Positions 18,372-27,223 are shown, numbered from the stretch's first letter. The stretch: DNA of 64,000 nt from Phenylobacterium sp. Root700 (GCF_001429025.1 NZ_LMHT01000033.1:50500-114499); one strand, 5' to 3'. Program-made: numbers and translations. The notes: generated by a model not told the origin, from the letters alone.

Positions 18372-19658
18372 TCAGGTCCGATAGGGAATGATGACCGGAA
18401 GGCTTTCGAAGCCGTGCACGAAGGATGAGAAATTCAGCTCCGGTTCGGCGACAACCTTGATCTCCGGGAAGCGTTTGAGAATTTGCTCCCAGATGATCGT
18501 GAGCTGCATTTCGGCGACCCGATTGCCCACGCAACGGTGGATGCCAAAGCCGAAGGACATGTGCTGACGAGGCCGCTCGCGGTCGATGATGAATTCGTTC
18601 GGCCGGTCGATCATCTCTTCGTCGCGATTGCCCGAGATGTACCACATGGCGACCCTGTCGCCCTTCTTGATGGTCTTGCCGCCGACTTCAACATCTCGCG
18701 TCGCTGTCCGCGCCATATGGGCCAGCGGCGCCTGCCAGCGGATCGTTTCGGACACCATCGACAGGACGAGATCCGGATTGGCGCGCAGCTTGGCGTATTG
18801 GTCCGGGTTCCTGTTGAGTTCGAGGACGCTGGAGGTAATCGTGTTTCGCGTCGTGTCGTTGCCCCCGACAATGAGCAGGATGACATTGCCCTGATAGGCT
18901 TCAACGGACATGTTTCGGGTGGCGGGATTGTGCGCCAACATCGAGATCAGGTCATTGCGCGGCTCGTCATTGCGGCGCTGGTTCCAGAGCTCTTGGAAGG
19001 CGTCGAAACACTCAAACGTCTCCCTACCCTTCTGCTCCCAGCTTTCAACAGGTCCGTAGCCGGGCAGGCTTGTCAGAATGTCGGACCAATGGGTGAGCTT
19101 GCGGCGCTGTTCGAACGGGAAGTCGAACAGGGTGGCCAAGGTCATGGCCGTCAGCTCCTTGGACACGAGGTCCACCCAGTCGAACTCCGTGCCGATCGGC
19201 AGGGAGTCGAGGATTTGGCCGGCGCGCTCGCGCACTTGGCCGGCCATCGTTTGCAGGTTGGCGGGCGCCATGGTGGGCGTCACGGCTTTCCGCGCCGGGC
19301 CGTGATCGGGCTCGTCCATCGTAATGAAGCCGATATCGCCCTTGGGGCGCTTGCCCATCACCCTCGTGCGCTCCTCGATATCGGCGAGGGGCGTGATGAT
19401 GATGCCCTCCGCGGAGGAGAACGCCTCGTGATTGGTGTCAACCGCCAGGATGTCGTTCCACTTGGTGATCGACCAGTAGGGCCCAAACTCGCTTTCGCGC
19501 GTGAAATGGACCGGATCTTCGCGGCGCAACCGTTCGAACACGGACCAGTGGGTGCCGTTTCTGAAGCGATCCATCTGCGCGGGATTCAGGTTCTCGAGCG
19601 GCGTGGCGGCGATCTCAGCGGCGGCGTCGGCCGCCTGCACTTTCAAGGCGATGTTCAT
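18372..19658 (-). CDS. Cytochrome P450, CYP153-like
   Basis: A 428-residue soluble class I P450. The I-helix motif is VGGNDTTRNT, the K-helix ExxR is ETIR, and the heme loop FGFGIHRCVGNR places the thiolate at Cys376. The C-terminal VVAEPELNFSSFVHGFESLPV and the N-terminal FGPYWSITKWNDI segment are characteristic of the CYP153 family, whose members hydroxylate alkanes and fatty acid termini. The ATG at 19658 follows GGGAGGTAACG. No ferredoxin or ferredoxin reductase gene is adjacent, so electrons must come from elsewhere. The 525 bases upstream are AT-rich and contain a box A copy. Confidence 0.9.
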   Translation of the reverse strand: MNIALKVQAADAAAEIAATPLENLNPAQMDRFRNGTHWSVFERLRREDPVHFTRESEFGPYWSITKWNDILAVDTNHEAFSSAEGIIITPLADIEERTRVMGKRPKGDIGFITMDEPDHGPARKAVTPTMAPANLQTMAGQVRERAGQILDSLPIGTEFDWVDLVSKELTAMTLATLFDFPFEQRRKLTHWSDILTSLPGYGPVESWEQKGRETFECFDAFQELWNQRRNDEPRNDLISMLAHNPATRNMSVEAYQGNVILLIVGGNDTTRNTITSSVLELNRNPDQYAKLRANPDLVLSMVSETIRWQAPLAHMARTATRDVEVGGKTIKKGDRVAMWYISGNRDEEMIDRPNEFIIDRERPRQHMSFGFGIHRCVGNRVAEMQLTIIWEQILKRFPEIKVVAEPELNFSSFVHGFESLPVIIPYRT

Positions 19659-19782
19659 CGTTACCTCCCAATTCGAGCGCGCTTTAGCGTCAAGAGCGAC
19701 CAAATGGCGGGGCCGCTCATTGCGTGACTTTTAGTGTCTGTCGCTCATGTTGCCTGCACCACCTCGAGAGTCAATCAACACA

Positions 19783-19801
19783 TAGTGCTATTATCGTACT
19801 C
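19783..19801 (-). promoter_or_regulatory. Putative operator, box A copy
   Basis: The minus strand reads GAGTAC-N6-AGCACTA, 10 of 13 specified bases. It lies about 125 bases before the P450 start. Confidence 0.35.
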
Positions 19802-19890
19802 TTGTGATTTTGCAGACACGAGATCGACCTCGTCGCATGGCTTTATATATTTGACTTATCATCATATTTTTGGATTCAAAGAGCTCAAAA

Positions 19891-20151
19891 CTATCCCTGA
19901 ATTAACACTGACAGAACCCATTCTGCGGGCGAGTCACAGCGTGCGCGGGGCATTTCAGCGCTCAAATTAGGTCCAACATCGGGGATCATTACAGTCGGAC
20001 GATCGGCAGCGTCAGCGCCGATGGCGGCCAGCAGCCGCCAGCCCCCCGCGTCGTCATCCGCCCAGGCTGCGCGTTTCAAGACTTCGACGACGTCTCCCGG
20101 CGCGCGCATCGGCCTTGGAACGCCGGTGCTGACAATGCTCAGGGCGATCAT
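19891..20151 (-). CDS. Hypothetical small ORF downstream of the thiolase
   Basis: 86 residues starting MIALSIVSTGVPRP, 32 bases after the thiolase stop. The first two thirds have G/C-rich third positions consistent with coding, but no convincing ribosome binding site or family signature is seen. A hairpin lies between it and the thiolase. It could be spurious. Confidence 0.25.
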   Translation of the reverse strand: MIALSIVSTGVPRPMRAPGDVVEVLKRAAWADDDAGGWRLLAAIGADAADRPTVMIPDVGPNLSAEMPRARCDSPAEWVLSVLIQG

Positions 20152-20160
20152 CTGGGCGAA

Positions 20161-20180
20161 GCTGAGCGTTTACGCTCAGC
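20161..20180 (-). terminator. Hairpin immediately after the thiolase stop
   Basis: GCTGAGCG-TTTA-CGCTCAGC, an 8-bp perfect stem with a 4-base loop, directly beyond the thiolase stop. Only a short T pair follows, so termination is likely but partial. Confidence 0.45.
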
Positions 20181-20183
20181 CGC

Positions 20184-21386
20184 TCAGAAGATTTCGAACA
20201 GTCCGGCCGCGCCCATGCCGCCGCCGACACACATGGTGACGACACCATACTTGGCGCCACGCCGCTTGCCTTCGATCAGCACGTGCCCCGTCGCCCGGGC
20301 TCCGGTCATGCCATAGGGGTGGCCGATTGAGATTGCGCCGCCCGAGACGTTCAGCCGGTCGTTGGGAATGCCCAGCTTATCGCGGCAGTAGAGCACCTGA
20401 CTCGCGAAGGCCTCGTTCAACTCCCAGATGCCGATGTCGTCGACAGTCAGGCCGTGCTGCTTGAGCAGCTTGGGAACGGCGAACACGGGACCTATGCCCA
20501 TCTCCTCGGGCGCGCAGCCTGCGACAGCCATGCCGCGATATGCGCCCAGAGGCGTCAGACCCCGGCGCTCGGCAGCCTTGGCCTCCATCAGCACCGAGGC
20601 CGATGCGCCATCCGACAGCTGGCTGGCGTTGCCGGCCGTGACGTACTTGCCTTCTTTGACGAAGCCGCCGCCCTTCCACACCGGTTGCAACTTCTGCAGG
20701 TCGGCCAGGGTGGTCTGGGGCCTATTACCCTCGTCGGCCGACAGGGTCACCTCCCGCTCGCTCTGGGCGCCGGTGGCCTTATCGACGACGATCATGATCG
20801 TCGTGAGGGGCACGATCTCAGCGTCGAACCGGCCATCGGCCTGGGCCTGCCCGGTGCGCTGCTGGGACTGCAGGGCATAGTCGTCCTGGGACTCGCGGCT
20901 GATCCCGTAGCGTTCGGCCACCAGTTCCGCGGTCTCGATCATCGGCGCATAGACGCCTGGATGGCTGGCCAGCAGAGCCGGGTCGGCGGCGCGGAACATG
21001 TTCATGTGCTCGTTCTGCACCAGGGACAGCGAGTCGACGCCTCCACCGACTGTGATGCTCATGCCGTCGACGATGATCTGCTTGGCCGCCGTAGCGATGG
21101 CCATCAGGCCCGACGAGCACTGACGATCCATCGACTGCCCCGACACCGTCACCGGCAGACCAGCCCGCAAGGCCGACTGGCGGCCGATGTTGAAACCGGT
21201 CGAGCCTTGCTGCAGTGAGGCGCCCATCACCACATCGTCGATCTCTTCGCCCTCCACGCCGGACCTCTGGACCGCGTGGCCGATCGCGTGACCGCCCAGC
21301 GCCTGGGCCTGGGTGTTGTTGAAGGCGCCGCGATAGGCCCTTCCGATAGGGGTGCGGGCGGTGGACACGATGACGGCTTCGCGCAT
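20184..21386 (-). CDS. Acetyl-CoA acyltransferase (thiolase)
   Basis: A 400-residue thiolase with all catalytic elements: the nucleophile DRQCSSG near residue 90, the [16 protein letters not shown] histidine loop near 350 and [15 protein letters not shown] near 385 with the second cysteine. Length and motifs fit degradative acyl-CoA thiolases. It is read leftward with the SDR (48-base gap) and the DsbA-fold isomerase upstream, suggesting one operon from 22881 to 20184. It would cleave a 3-oxoacyl-CoA at the end of a beta-oxidation turn. Confidence 0.92.
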   Translation of the reverse strand: MREAVIVSTARTPIGRAYRGAFNNTQAQALGGHAIGHAVQRSGVEGEEIDDVVMGASLQQGSTGFNIGRQSALRAGLPVTVSGQSMDRQCSSGLMAIATAAKQIIVDGMSITVGGGVDSLSLVQNEHMNMFRAADPALLASHPGVYAPMIETAELVAERYGISRESQDDYALQSQQRTGQAQADGRFDAEIVPLTTIMIVVDKATGAQSEREVTLSADEGNRPQTTLADLQKLQPVWKGGGFVKEGKYVTAGNASQLSDGASASVLMEAKAAERRGLTPLGAYRGMAVAGCAPEEMGIGPVFAVPKLLKQHGLTVDDIGIWELNEAFASQVLYCRDKLGIPNDRLNVSGGAISIGHPYGMTGARATGHVLIEGKRRGAKYGVVTMCVGGGMGAAGLFEIF

Positions 21387-21434
21387 GAAGGCTCCGGAAA
21401 AAAGGGCTATGACAGGGGTTGGCGCGAGCGGCGG

Positions 21435-22178
21435 CTAGAACGGCTCGCTCCAGGGCCTCAGATCGAGTTCGTGCGTCCAGGCCGAGCGCTTCTGGTGGTG
21501 CAGGGCGAGGTAGGTTTCGGCGATGTCATCGGTCTTCAGCACCCGGTCTTCCGCCAGACGCTGCTCCAGGTCCGGGATGTTCTGCCGGGAGAACACCCCG
21601 TCGATCGAGCCGTCACAGATGATGTGCGCGACATGAACACCCTTGGGGCCGAGTTCGCGCGCCATGCTCTGGGCGGTTATCCGAAGGCCGGCCTTGGCCG
21701 CAGCGAAAGCGGCGAAGCCCTCACGACCGCGGATGCTGGCCGTGGCGCCGGTGAAGAAGATGCTGCCGCGACCGCGTGGGACCATCACCTTGGCGGCTTC
21801 GCGCCCAGCCAGGAAGCCCGCGAAACAGGCCATCTCCCAGACCTTGTGGAAGACCCGCGCCGTGGTCTCCTCGATGCTGAACCGCACGTTTGCGCCGATA
21901 TTGAACACGACCACCTCGATCGGGCCGATATCACGCTCGATCTCGGCGAAGAGCGCGATGGTCTCCTCCTCAGAGCGCGCGTCGACCCCCTTGGCGTGGA
22001 CAACCCCGCCCCGCGCCCGAATTTCCTGGGCGGTCACCTCGAGTTGGTCGAGATTGCGGGCCCGACGGGTGATCACGGTCTCGAAGCCATCGAGCGCAAA
22101 TGCCCTGGCGATCGCGCTCCCGACGCCGTCGCCGGCCCCGATCACGAGACAGACGCCCTTAGATTCCTTGTCCGGCAT
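21435..22178 (-). CDS. SDR-family protein with Phe replacing the catalytic Tyr
   Basis: A 247-residue Rossmann protein with VIGAGDGVGSAIA near residues 12-24. The usual YxxxK pair reads FAAAK in GFAAFAAAKAG, so the proton-donating tyrosine is absent, and the preceding serine region reads IFFTGATAS. Conventional SDR redox chemistry is therefore doubtful. A subgroup of SDR-like proteins shares this FxxxK pattern, so it is probably a family property and not a recent mutation. It sits between thiolase and isomerase genes in an apparent operon. Confidence 0.82.
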   Translation of the reverse strand: MPDKESKGVCLVIGAGDGVGSAIARAFALDGFETVITRRARNLDQLEVTAQEIRARGGVVHAKGVDARSEEETIALFAEIERDIGPIEVVVFNIGANVRFSIEETTARVFHKVWEMACFAGFLAGREAAKVMVPRGRGSIFFTGATASIRGREGFAAFAAAKAGLRITAQSMARELGPKGVHVAHIICDGSIDGVFSRQNIPDLEQRLAEDRVLKTDDIAETYLALHHQKRSAWTHELDLRPWSEPF

Positions 22179-22251
22179 GTCTTTTCAGATCCTGAGTTGA
22201 AGATTGTGGAGCAAAGCCGCTGAGGTTTCGGCCGACAGGAGGCAAGGTCGC

Positions 22252-22881
22252 TCAGGCCCGTTCGCGGACGCGTTGCTGACGAACAATCTCTTCCTCGACG
22301 TCGCGCAAGCGGTCCTTGCCGAAGAACAGTTCCGCCCCGTTCACAAGGAAAGTCGGGCTGCCGAACGCGCCCTTGGCCACGGCCGCCTCGGTGTTGCCGA
22401 TCAGCCTGCTCTTGACCTCGTCGGTCTGCATGAGCCGCAGCAACTCCTCGACCGGCAGGCCGGCCTCAGACCAGGCCGCGCGAAGGACCTCCGGGTCGTC
22501 CATCTTTCGGCCGCGCTCCCACATGTCTGCGTAAACGCTGTCGACATAGCTTTCGAACACCCCGGCCACCTGAGCGGCGATCGCGCCGCGCATGAGCTGC
22601 AGGGTGTTGACCGGGAAATGCGGATTGGAGCGGAATTGCGCGATGCCGTGCCGCTCCACAAACCGCCGCATCTCGAGGCCGTCGTAGGCCACCTTGTTCT
22701 TGATGCCGGCGAAGGCGGTGGCCGGCGACTGATTACCTGTCGCCTTAAAAATCCCACCCAAGAGCACGGGCACATACTCGAAGGTCGCGCCGGTCCGCGC
22801 CTCGATCTGCGGGATCACCCTGTGGCTAAGGTAGGCATTGGGGCTGCCGAAATCGAAATAGAATTCCACCGTCGTCATCAT
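22252..22881 (-). CDS. DsbA-fold 2-hydroxychromene-2-carboxylate isomerase family protein
   Basis: 209 residues starting MMTTVEFYFDFGSPNAYLSH, the conserved start of NahD/kappa-GST-like proteins, and ending with GAFGSPTFLVNGAELFFGKDR, the cis-proline loop. The active Ser (FGSPNAYL) replaces the CxxC of disulfide oxidoreductases. Of two adjacent ATGs, 22881 follows AAGGGCG best. It is the second such domain in the cluster, the first being fused to HxlR at 12922. Aromatic ring-cleavage isomerisation is the family role; the true substrate is unknown. Confidence 0.87.
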   Translation of the reverse strand: MMTTVEFYFDFGSPNAYLSHRVIPQIEARTGATFEYVPVLLGGIFKATGNQSPATAFAGIKNKVAYDGLEMRRFVERHGIAQFRSNPHFPVNTLQLMRGAIAAQVAGVFESYVDSVYADMWERGRKMDDPEVLRAAWSEAGLPVEELLRLMQTDEVKSRLIGNTEAAVAKGAFGSPTFLVNGAELFFGKDRLRDVEEEIVRQQRVRERA

Positions 22882-23223
22882 GTTCGCCCTTCTATCGCCG
22901 CGATCCGGAGATGATCGCGGTCTTGTCCCGGCCGCGCCGAACACCGGGTGTGATTACGCAGCGACGGCGCCAAAAGTCCAGTTCTAAAATAGCACTTATT
23001 AGTTCAACGGGGAATGGCAAGCCCTGTTGAGCGAGCGATAAGCGCGCCGACAACTCGAACCATCAGGCTCAACCCACCCGATCGTGGCGCGTTGGGCGGT
23101 CACTCCCTCGCCGAAGGGCCACGAGCGAAGATCCGCCCCGTCAGGCGTCGCCTCGGGATGAGGAGCGGACCTTGAACCCGTGCTTGCTCAAGCTCATCTA
23201 GGCCACGGCGTGTAGGAGTGAAC
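22882..23223. promoter_or_regulatory. Divergent promoter gap with box A
   Basis: A 340-base gap between the leftward isomerase operon and the rightward reductase gene. The 22979-23020 part is AT-rich and holds the best box A copy. The remainder shows no gene. Confidence 0.45.
22979..22997 (+). promoter_or_regulatory. Putative operator, box A copy 2
   Basis: CAGTTC-TAAAAT-AGCACTT, identical to the 3268 site at all 13 specified bases, and followed by ATTAGTTCAA where the other has ATAGTTGAA. It lies about 100 bases before the isomerase start on the minus strand. Confidence 0.45.
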
Positions 23224-23970
23224 ATGAAGATCGGCATTATCGGCACCGGCAACATCGGCGGCACGCTCGCCCGTAAGCTCAGTGCGGCGGGACACGAGGT
23301 GCGGGTTGCAAACTCCAAGGGCCCAAAAGGTGTTCGGGCCTTCGCAAAAGAGATCGGTGCGGCCCCGGTAGATGCTCGCGGGGCCTTGGAAGGCGCCGAC
23401 GTCGTCATCCTGTCGATCCCGTTCCCGGCCGTCGCCAAGCTCCCAAAGGACCTGTTTGACGGTCTGCCTGAGAGCGTTCCGGTCGTCGATACCGGCAATT
23501 ACTATCCCGGCCTTCGCGACCCGCAGATTCCTGAGATTGACGCCGGCCAAATTGAAAGCCTGTGGGTGGCTGAGCAGATCGGGCGTCCGATCATCAAGGC
23601 GTTCAACAATATCCTTGCTTATTCGCTGGCCGAGCTTGGGCGGCCGCGTGGGACCGCGGGCCGTTTGGCTGTGGCGGTGGCCGGAGACGACGCCAGTGCT
23701 AAGTCCCTTGTCAGCGGCTTGGTGGATGAGATCGGGTTCGATCCCGTCGACGCCGGGGAGATCGCGGAATCATGGCGCCAACAACCATCAACGCCCGCCT
23801 ACTGCTGTGATTACGACGCTGACGAGACGCGCCGGGCGTTGGCTGCGGCCAAGCCCGGCGTTGCAGCCCAAAAGCGTGACATGATGATGGTGACATATTC
23901 GAACCTGGGACCAAACCCTACCCACGGCGATGTCGTCGCATCGAACCGCGCGACGAACGCGGTGGATTAG
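23224..23970 (+). CDS. NADPH-dependent F420 reductase-like / NAD(P)-binding protein
   Basis: A 248-residue protein starting MKIGIIGTGNIGGTLARKL, the Rossmann loop of the F420H2:NADP oxidoreductase family (also shared by STEAP-type ferric reductases). VVDTGNYYPG and IIKAFNNILAYSL are conserved family segments. GGAG seven bases upstream supports the ATG at 23224 over the GTG at 23218. F420 itself need not be involved, because many proteobacterial members have unknown cofactors. A hairpin at 23982 follows. Confidence 0.8.
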   Translation: MKIGIIGTGNIGGTLARKLSAAGHEVRVANSKGPKGVRAFAKEIGAAPVDARGALEGADVVILSIPFPAVAKLPKDLFDGLPESVPVVDTGNYYPGLRDPQIPEIDAGQIESLWVAEQIGRPIIKAFNNILAYSLAELGRPRGTAGRLAVAVAGDDASAKSLVSGLVDEIGFDPVDAGEIAESWRQQPSTPAYCCDYDADETRRALAAAKPGVAAQKRDMMMVTYSNLGPNPTHGDVVASNRATNAVD

Positions 23971-23981
23971 ACAACCCCTAC

Positions 23982-24007
23982 GCGCGTCGGCACCGTAACC
24001 GACGCGC
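23982..24007 (+). terminator. Terminator-like hairpin after the reductase
   Basis: GCGCGTCGG-N8-CCGACGCGC, a 9-bp perfect stem about 12 bases after the stop, with no strong T-run behind it. It separates the catabolic region from the integrase. Confidence 0.5.
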
Positions 24008-24259
24008 CAGAGGACCATTTTTCACCGCCCGTCCCCTACTGTTCTCCAACGTCCATGTTGGCGTGAAAGCACTTCATCCAAGGTTCCCACAGACACTTCC
24101 TGTGCGCCCGCACGAGGCCATTCATAGCTTCCGCGCCAAGCCGTTCACGGGCGCGTCGACCAACCGCTCGCCCGTGCTGACCGTCGGCGCTGCTGCGACG
24201 CCGATCGCGCGCGGGTGCGCGACCCGCAGCAGCCCGCCCATCCGCAGATCGCCTCGACC

Positions 24260-25654
24260 CTAAATCGCGCTAACGACGCCAGGCAGCCCCAACAGGCCTT
24301 GCCGCGGTCCAGTTGCATAGGGCTCGAACTCGGCGACCTGCTCCTCCCCCCGCACGATATGTCCAAGCAGAGTTTGCCAAGCTTCCAAGGCTGCTCGCTT
24401 CGCCCGCGCATAAGAGTTGGCGTCGTAATGTAGGCTGGTCACCGCCGCCCCGCCGCCAGTGTCGAAAGCATGCCCCAAGACCTTGCTCCGGATGAGCGGC
24501 GAGATCTCCAGCCGTTCGCTGGTCATGGCCGTCGCGCCGCTTCGCCTAAGGTCGTGCGGCGTGGCGTTCGTTATGCCGATGTTCTGGTTCAGAAGCCGCA
24601 TGCCGTGGGAGACGCTATCGGCGCGCATCGGTATCGACGGGTTGCGAGGGTTCGGGAATACGCAGTCGCTCTGGACGCCTTGGGTGTAGCTCGCCGCCTG
24701 ACGGATCAGGCTGATGGCCCAACTGGACAGCGGAACCAGATGAAGCCTCCCCCCCTTCATCCGCTCCGGCGGGATGAGCCAGACCCCCTGGGAAAGATCG
24801 AGCTCCGACCAGCGCATACCTACGATCTCGCCCTTGCGCTGTAGGAGGAGGCTGCAGAGCTTCAGGACGATGGCCATTTGCGGCCCCATGAAGATGCGCT
24901 CTCCGGTCTTCGAGGCGAGCAATTCCTCCCGCTGCAGCGCTTCAAGCGCCGCCCAGAAGACGCGCCACTCGTCATCCTTGAGGGTCCGCAGCCGCGGCTT
25001 GATGGGCGCGATCCGACCGAAGCCCATGCCCGGATTGTAGAGGATGATGTCGGGCTCGATCTCCTCGGCGATGGCGAAGGAGTAGGTCGCGCGGATCATC
25101 TGGTGCGCCTTGTTCGTCTGCGCGCCGATCCCGCTCATGAACATCTCCCGCAGCCGGGACTTCACCACGGCCCGGGTGATCTCCTTGGGCGGGAGCTTGC
25201 CCAGGTGAGGCTTGACATGCAGCCGATAGACATTGCGCTCGTCATCCAGGCTGCGCTTGCGCTTCACCTTCCCCTTGGGCGTCCAGATACCTTTCTCGCA
25301 GGCGTCAAAGTAGGCCTGGGCGAGATCGTCGAACGTCCCGATCGCCCGATCGCGCTCGCGCGATTTTGCGATCCGCTTTTCCGCAGCCGGATCGATACCG
25401 TCGTCGACAAGGGTCCGCAGTCTCCGGGCGCGCGTTCGCGCTTCAGCCAGCCCTAGGCTCGCCGAAAAGACGCCCATCGTGATACGGCATGGCTTGGACG
25501 CCAGGTTGCGGTAGCGAAAGGTCCAGACCTTCCGTCCTCGGGGTGAAACCCCCAGTGAGAGGCCTTTGACCTCGTCGTCATAGTAGTCGACCTGCCGACC
25601 GTCGGCCGGTCCGGCGCTCTCGCAGAATCGCGTGGTGAGCGTGAGATGGGGCAC
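24260..25654 (-). CDS. Tyrosine-type site-specific integrase
   Basis: 464 residues. The N-terminal DUF4102-like arm-binding region (DYYDDEVKGLSLGVSPRGRKVWTFRYR) is followed by a SAM-like core-binding domain around 110-230 and the catalytic domain to about 430. The first Arg lies in LLLQRKGEIVGMRW, the His-x-x-Arg in TPHDLRRSGAT, the second His in VLGHAFD and the nucleophile Tyr in SLHYDANSY, so it appears intact. The GTG at 25654 follows AAGGAT. It lies about 170 bases from a tRNA 3' remnant that is its likely attachment site. This type mobilises genomic islands and P4-like elements. Confidence 0.9.
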   Translation of the reverse strand: MPHLTLTTRFCESAGPADGRQVDYYDDEVKGLSLGVSPRGRKVWTFRYRNLASKPCRITMGVFSASLGLAEARTRARRLRTLVDDGIDPAAEKRIAKSRERDRAIGTFDDLAQAYFDACEKGIWTPKGKVKRKRSLDDERNVYRLHVKPHLGKLPPKEITRAVVKSRLREMFMSGIGAQTNKAHQMIRATYSFAIAEEIEPDIILYNPGMGFGRIAPIKPRLRTLKDDEWRVFWAALEALQREELLASKTGERIFMGPQMAIVLKLCSLLLQRKGEIVGMRWSELDLSQGVWLIPPERMKGGRLHLVPLSSWAISLIRQAASYTQGVQSDCVFPNPRNPSIPMRADSVSHGMRLLNQNIGITNATPHDLRRSGATAMTSERLEISPLIRSKVLGHAFDTGGGAAVTSLHYDANSYARAKRAALEAWQTLLGHIVRGEEQVAEFEPYATGPRQGLLGLPGVVSAI

Positions 25655-26464
25655 CGCAAATCATCCTTCCAAAACGGTCGCGCCAGGTTCCAAATAGGTC
25701 CCCTTGCGACGGTGCTAGGTGAGGTTGACTGCAGCCCTGTGAAAAGGCAAGTCATTGGTTTTATTCACTTTTGTAACCGCCTGAACAGACCCGAAAAGGC
25801 CTGAAACAACACTTAAGCGATTCCTAAAGCGAAGGTCGGGGGTTCGAGTCCCTCCCGGGCCGCCAGAACGTCAAAGTTTGATATCGCCCCACATTGGAAC
25901 TGTCCTGTTTCCACATTAAGGCTGACAGATATATCGAAACTGCGGCGGGCCCATGTGAGGGCGTTTTTTCCCGGATCGGCCCTGGTCACGTCGTCTCTCC
26001 GCTCTGCATTCCAGGCAGGACACGGATGGAAACTGGAAATGACTGGATTGGGCTCGAAGCTGAAGCCGGCCACGTCCACTTTCGGCGATGAAGCCAGCGG
26101 CTCCTCGATGACAGGCTAAGGCTCAAAGCCGAAGCTCAGAATGGGCGCTTCGCTGCGGCGAGGCTAGCTCACAAGCTTGGCTCGTCGCAAACCTAGCGCA
26201 GAAGCTCCGTGTCCTGGTTCGACATTGAGTTTCCCTCACCCCTGATCCGCTGGATTAGAACTCACAACTTGTGATCCAACATCAGCAACGTAGACGCCGT
26301 CGCGGTTCTGCTAATGCAGCGGCCAGCGGCCGAAACGATCTGACTGAGGGGGGCAATGCAGCTCGCTCGATGCTTAGGGCACAGGAAGTTTGGTTGTCGC
26401 CCCTTTACACGGCTATGATCCCCCGGTGAGGGCAGACCGCCCACAGAACTCTTGGGGGATTAAA
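25655..26464. other. Non-coding junction region next to the integrase
   Basis: About 800 bases containing the tRNA 3' remnant (25821-25865) and otherwise no supported gene. The left part, between integrase and remnant, is AT-rich and would hold the integrase promoter and accessory binding sites. The right part contains AT-richer foreign-looking sequence leading to the next cassette. Confidence 0.5.
25821..25865 (+). repeat. tRNA 3' remnant, probable attachment site
   Basis: The 45 bases read as the 3' part of a tRNA from the anticodon loop on: TTCCTAA loop (apparent anticodon CCT, Arg), stem AGCGA, variable loop AGGTC, T-stem GGGGG, T-loop TTCGAGT, CCCTC, acceptor strand CCGGGCC, then G and an encoded CCA. 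The sequence 5' of the loop does not complete the anticodon stem, D-arm or acceptor, so it is not a whole tRNA. This is the usual outcome of integrase-mediated insertion into a tRNA gene. Its orientation implies the element lies to the left of it, with the intact tRNA outside the window. Confidence 0.75.
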
Positions 26465-27223
26465 GTGAGTTGGTGCGACAAGTTGGCATCCACACCAACC
26501 GTTGGCTTCAGGTTGGAACCTCATATTGCTTCCGGTGATGCGATTGTGGACTCACTATCCCCAATCCTCGGCAGAATGGTGGACGGAGAGAAACTTCTCT
26601 TTGAAATTGAGAAGCACGAGACCCTCGGAATATCCCTAATTACCCACAACGGGTTTCGGTACGCCGTGGATCAAGGACATATTCATATCGCCTTCAACCA
26701 TCGCTTGAGAGCAGTCCCCGTAAGCGGGGGTCTCCCAACCCTTGAAATGCTCTCTCAGGCGCAGCCGTACTCCAAACTTCTACCCGAAACCTTTGAACGA
26801 TTGATCGAGGCGACATCACTTCTCCCAAATATTCGCAACCGAACACTGAACCGAGTTGGCGCGGTATCATCCACGCTGGTAACTGAGGAGGATCTTCCTC
26901 CCGGAATTCAGCAGGCGATTAAGTACCTCGGACGGCCGTGGGGAAACGCGCCAGAGCACTTCACCTTTAGTGGCAACTACGTCCTGGATGACCAGGAAGA
27001 GTGGACCGACAAGTGCTCGCATACGATCAGCAGGAACGGCGACAATGAAGGATTGCTGCAGATAACCTTCGATTGGGGCAGGCACTTCAAAAAGCCCCGC
27101 CAAGCCTCACTTGCACATTTGAAGCACGCCTGTGCAGAAGCTGAGAAAAAATCGCTCTCATATCTAGAAGAAATTGCCGAAGGCATTAGGTTCGATGAAA
27201 ACCTCAACAGCTCTTCAGTTTGA
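26465..27223 (+). CDS. Hypothetical protein, first gene of an HNH cassette
   Basis: 252 residues starting with GTG at 26465 (MSWCDKLASTPTVGF). There is no signal peptide or membrane helix. I do not recognise the family with confidence; the two-part layout with IRNRTLNRVGAVSSTLV in the middle is loosely like TIGR04255-type proteins of unknown function that accompany other genes in mobile DNA. Codon use is much more A/T-rich than in the catabolic genes, indicating transfer. It overlaps the next ORF by about 29 bases and belongs to a three-gene operon with the HNH nuclease. Confidence 0.65.
   Translation: MSWCDKLASTPTVGFRLEPHIASGDAIVDSLSPILGRMVDGEKLLFEIEKHETLGISLITHNGFRYAVDQGHIHIAFNHRLRAVPVSGGLPTLEMLSQAQPYSKLLPETFERLIEATSLLPNIRNRTLNRVGAVSSTLVTEEDLPPGIQQAIKYLGRPWGNAPEHFTFSGNYVLDDQEEWTDKCSHTISRNGDNEGLLQITFDWGRHFKKPRQASLAHLKHACAEAEKKSLSYLEEIAEGIRFDENLNSSSV

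Larger units (their letters stand above)
19659..20183. promoter_or_regulatory. AT-rich promoter gap upstream of the P450
   Basis: The 250 bases before the P450 start are unusually AT-rich, with a box A copy at 19783-19801. The right half contains a possible small leftward ORF (19891-20151) and the hairpin at 20161-20180. Confidence 0.45.

Noticed and set aside
20021..20260. Short ORFs around the thiolase 3' end on the plus strand
   Set aside because: Shadows of the thiolase and of the hairpin region, with no start signals.
25813..26079. Leftward 88-residue frame ending AAREGLEPPTFALGIA
   Set aside because: The AREGLEPPTF ending is the well-known spurious translation of a tRNA 3' end; it runs antisense through the tRNA remnant and has no other coding signs.
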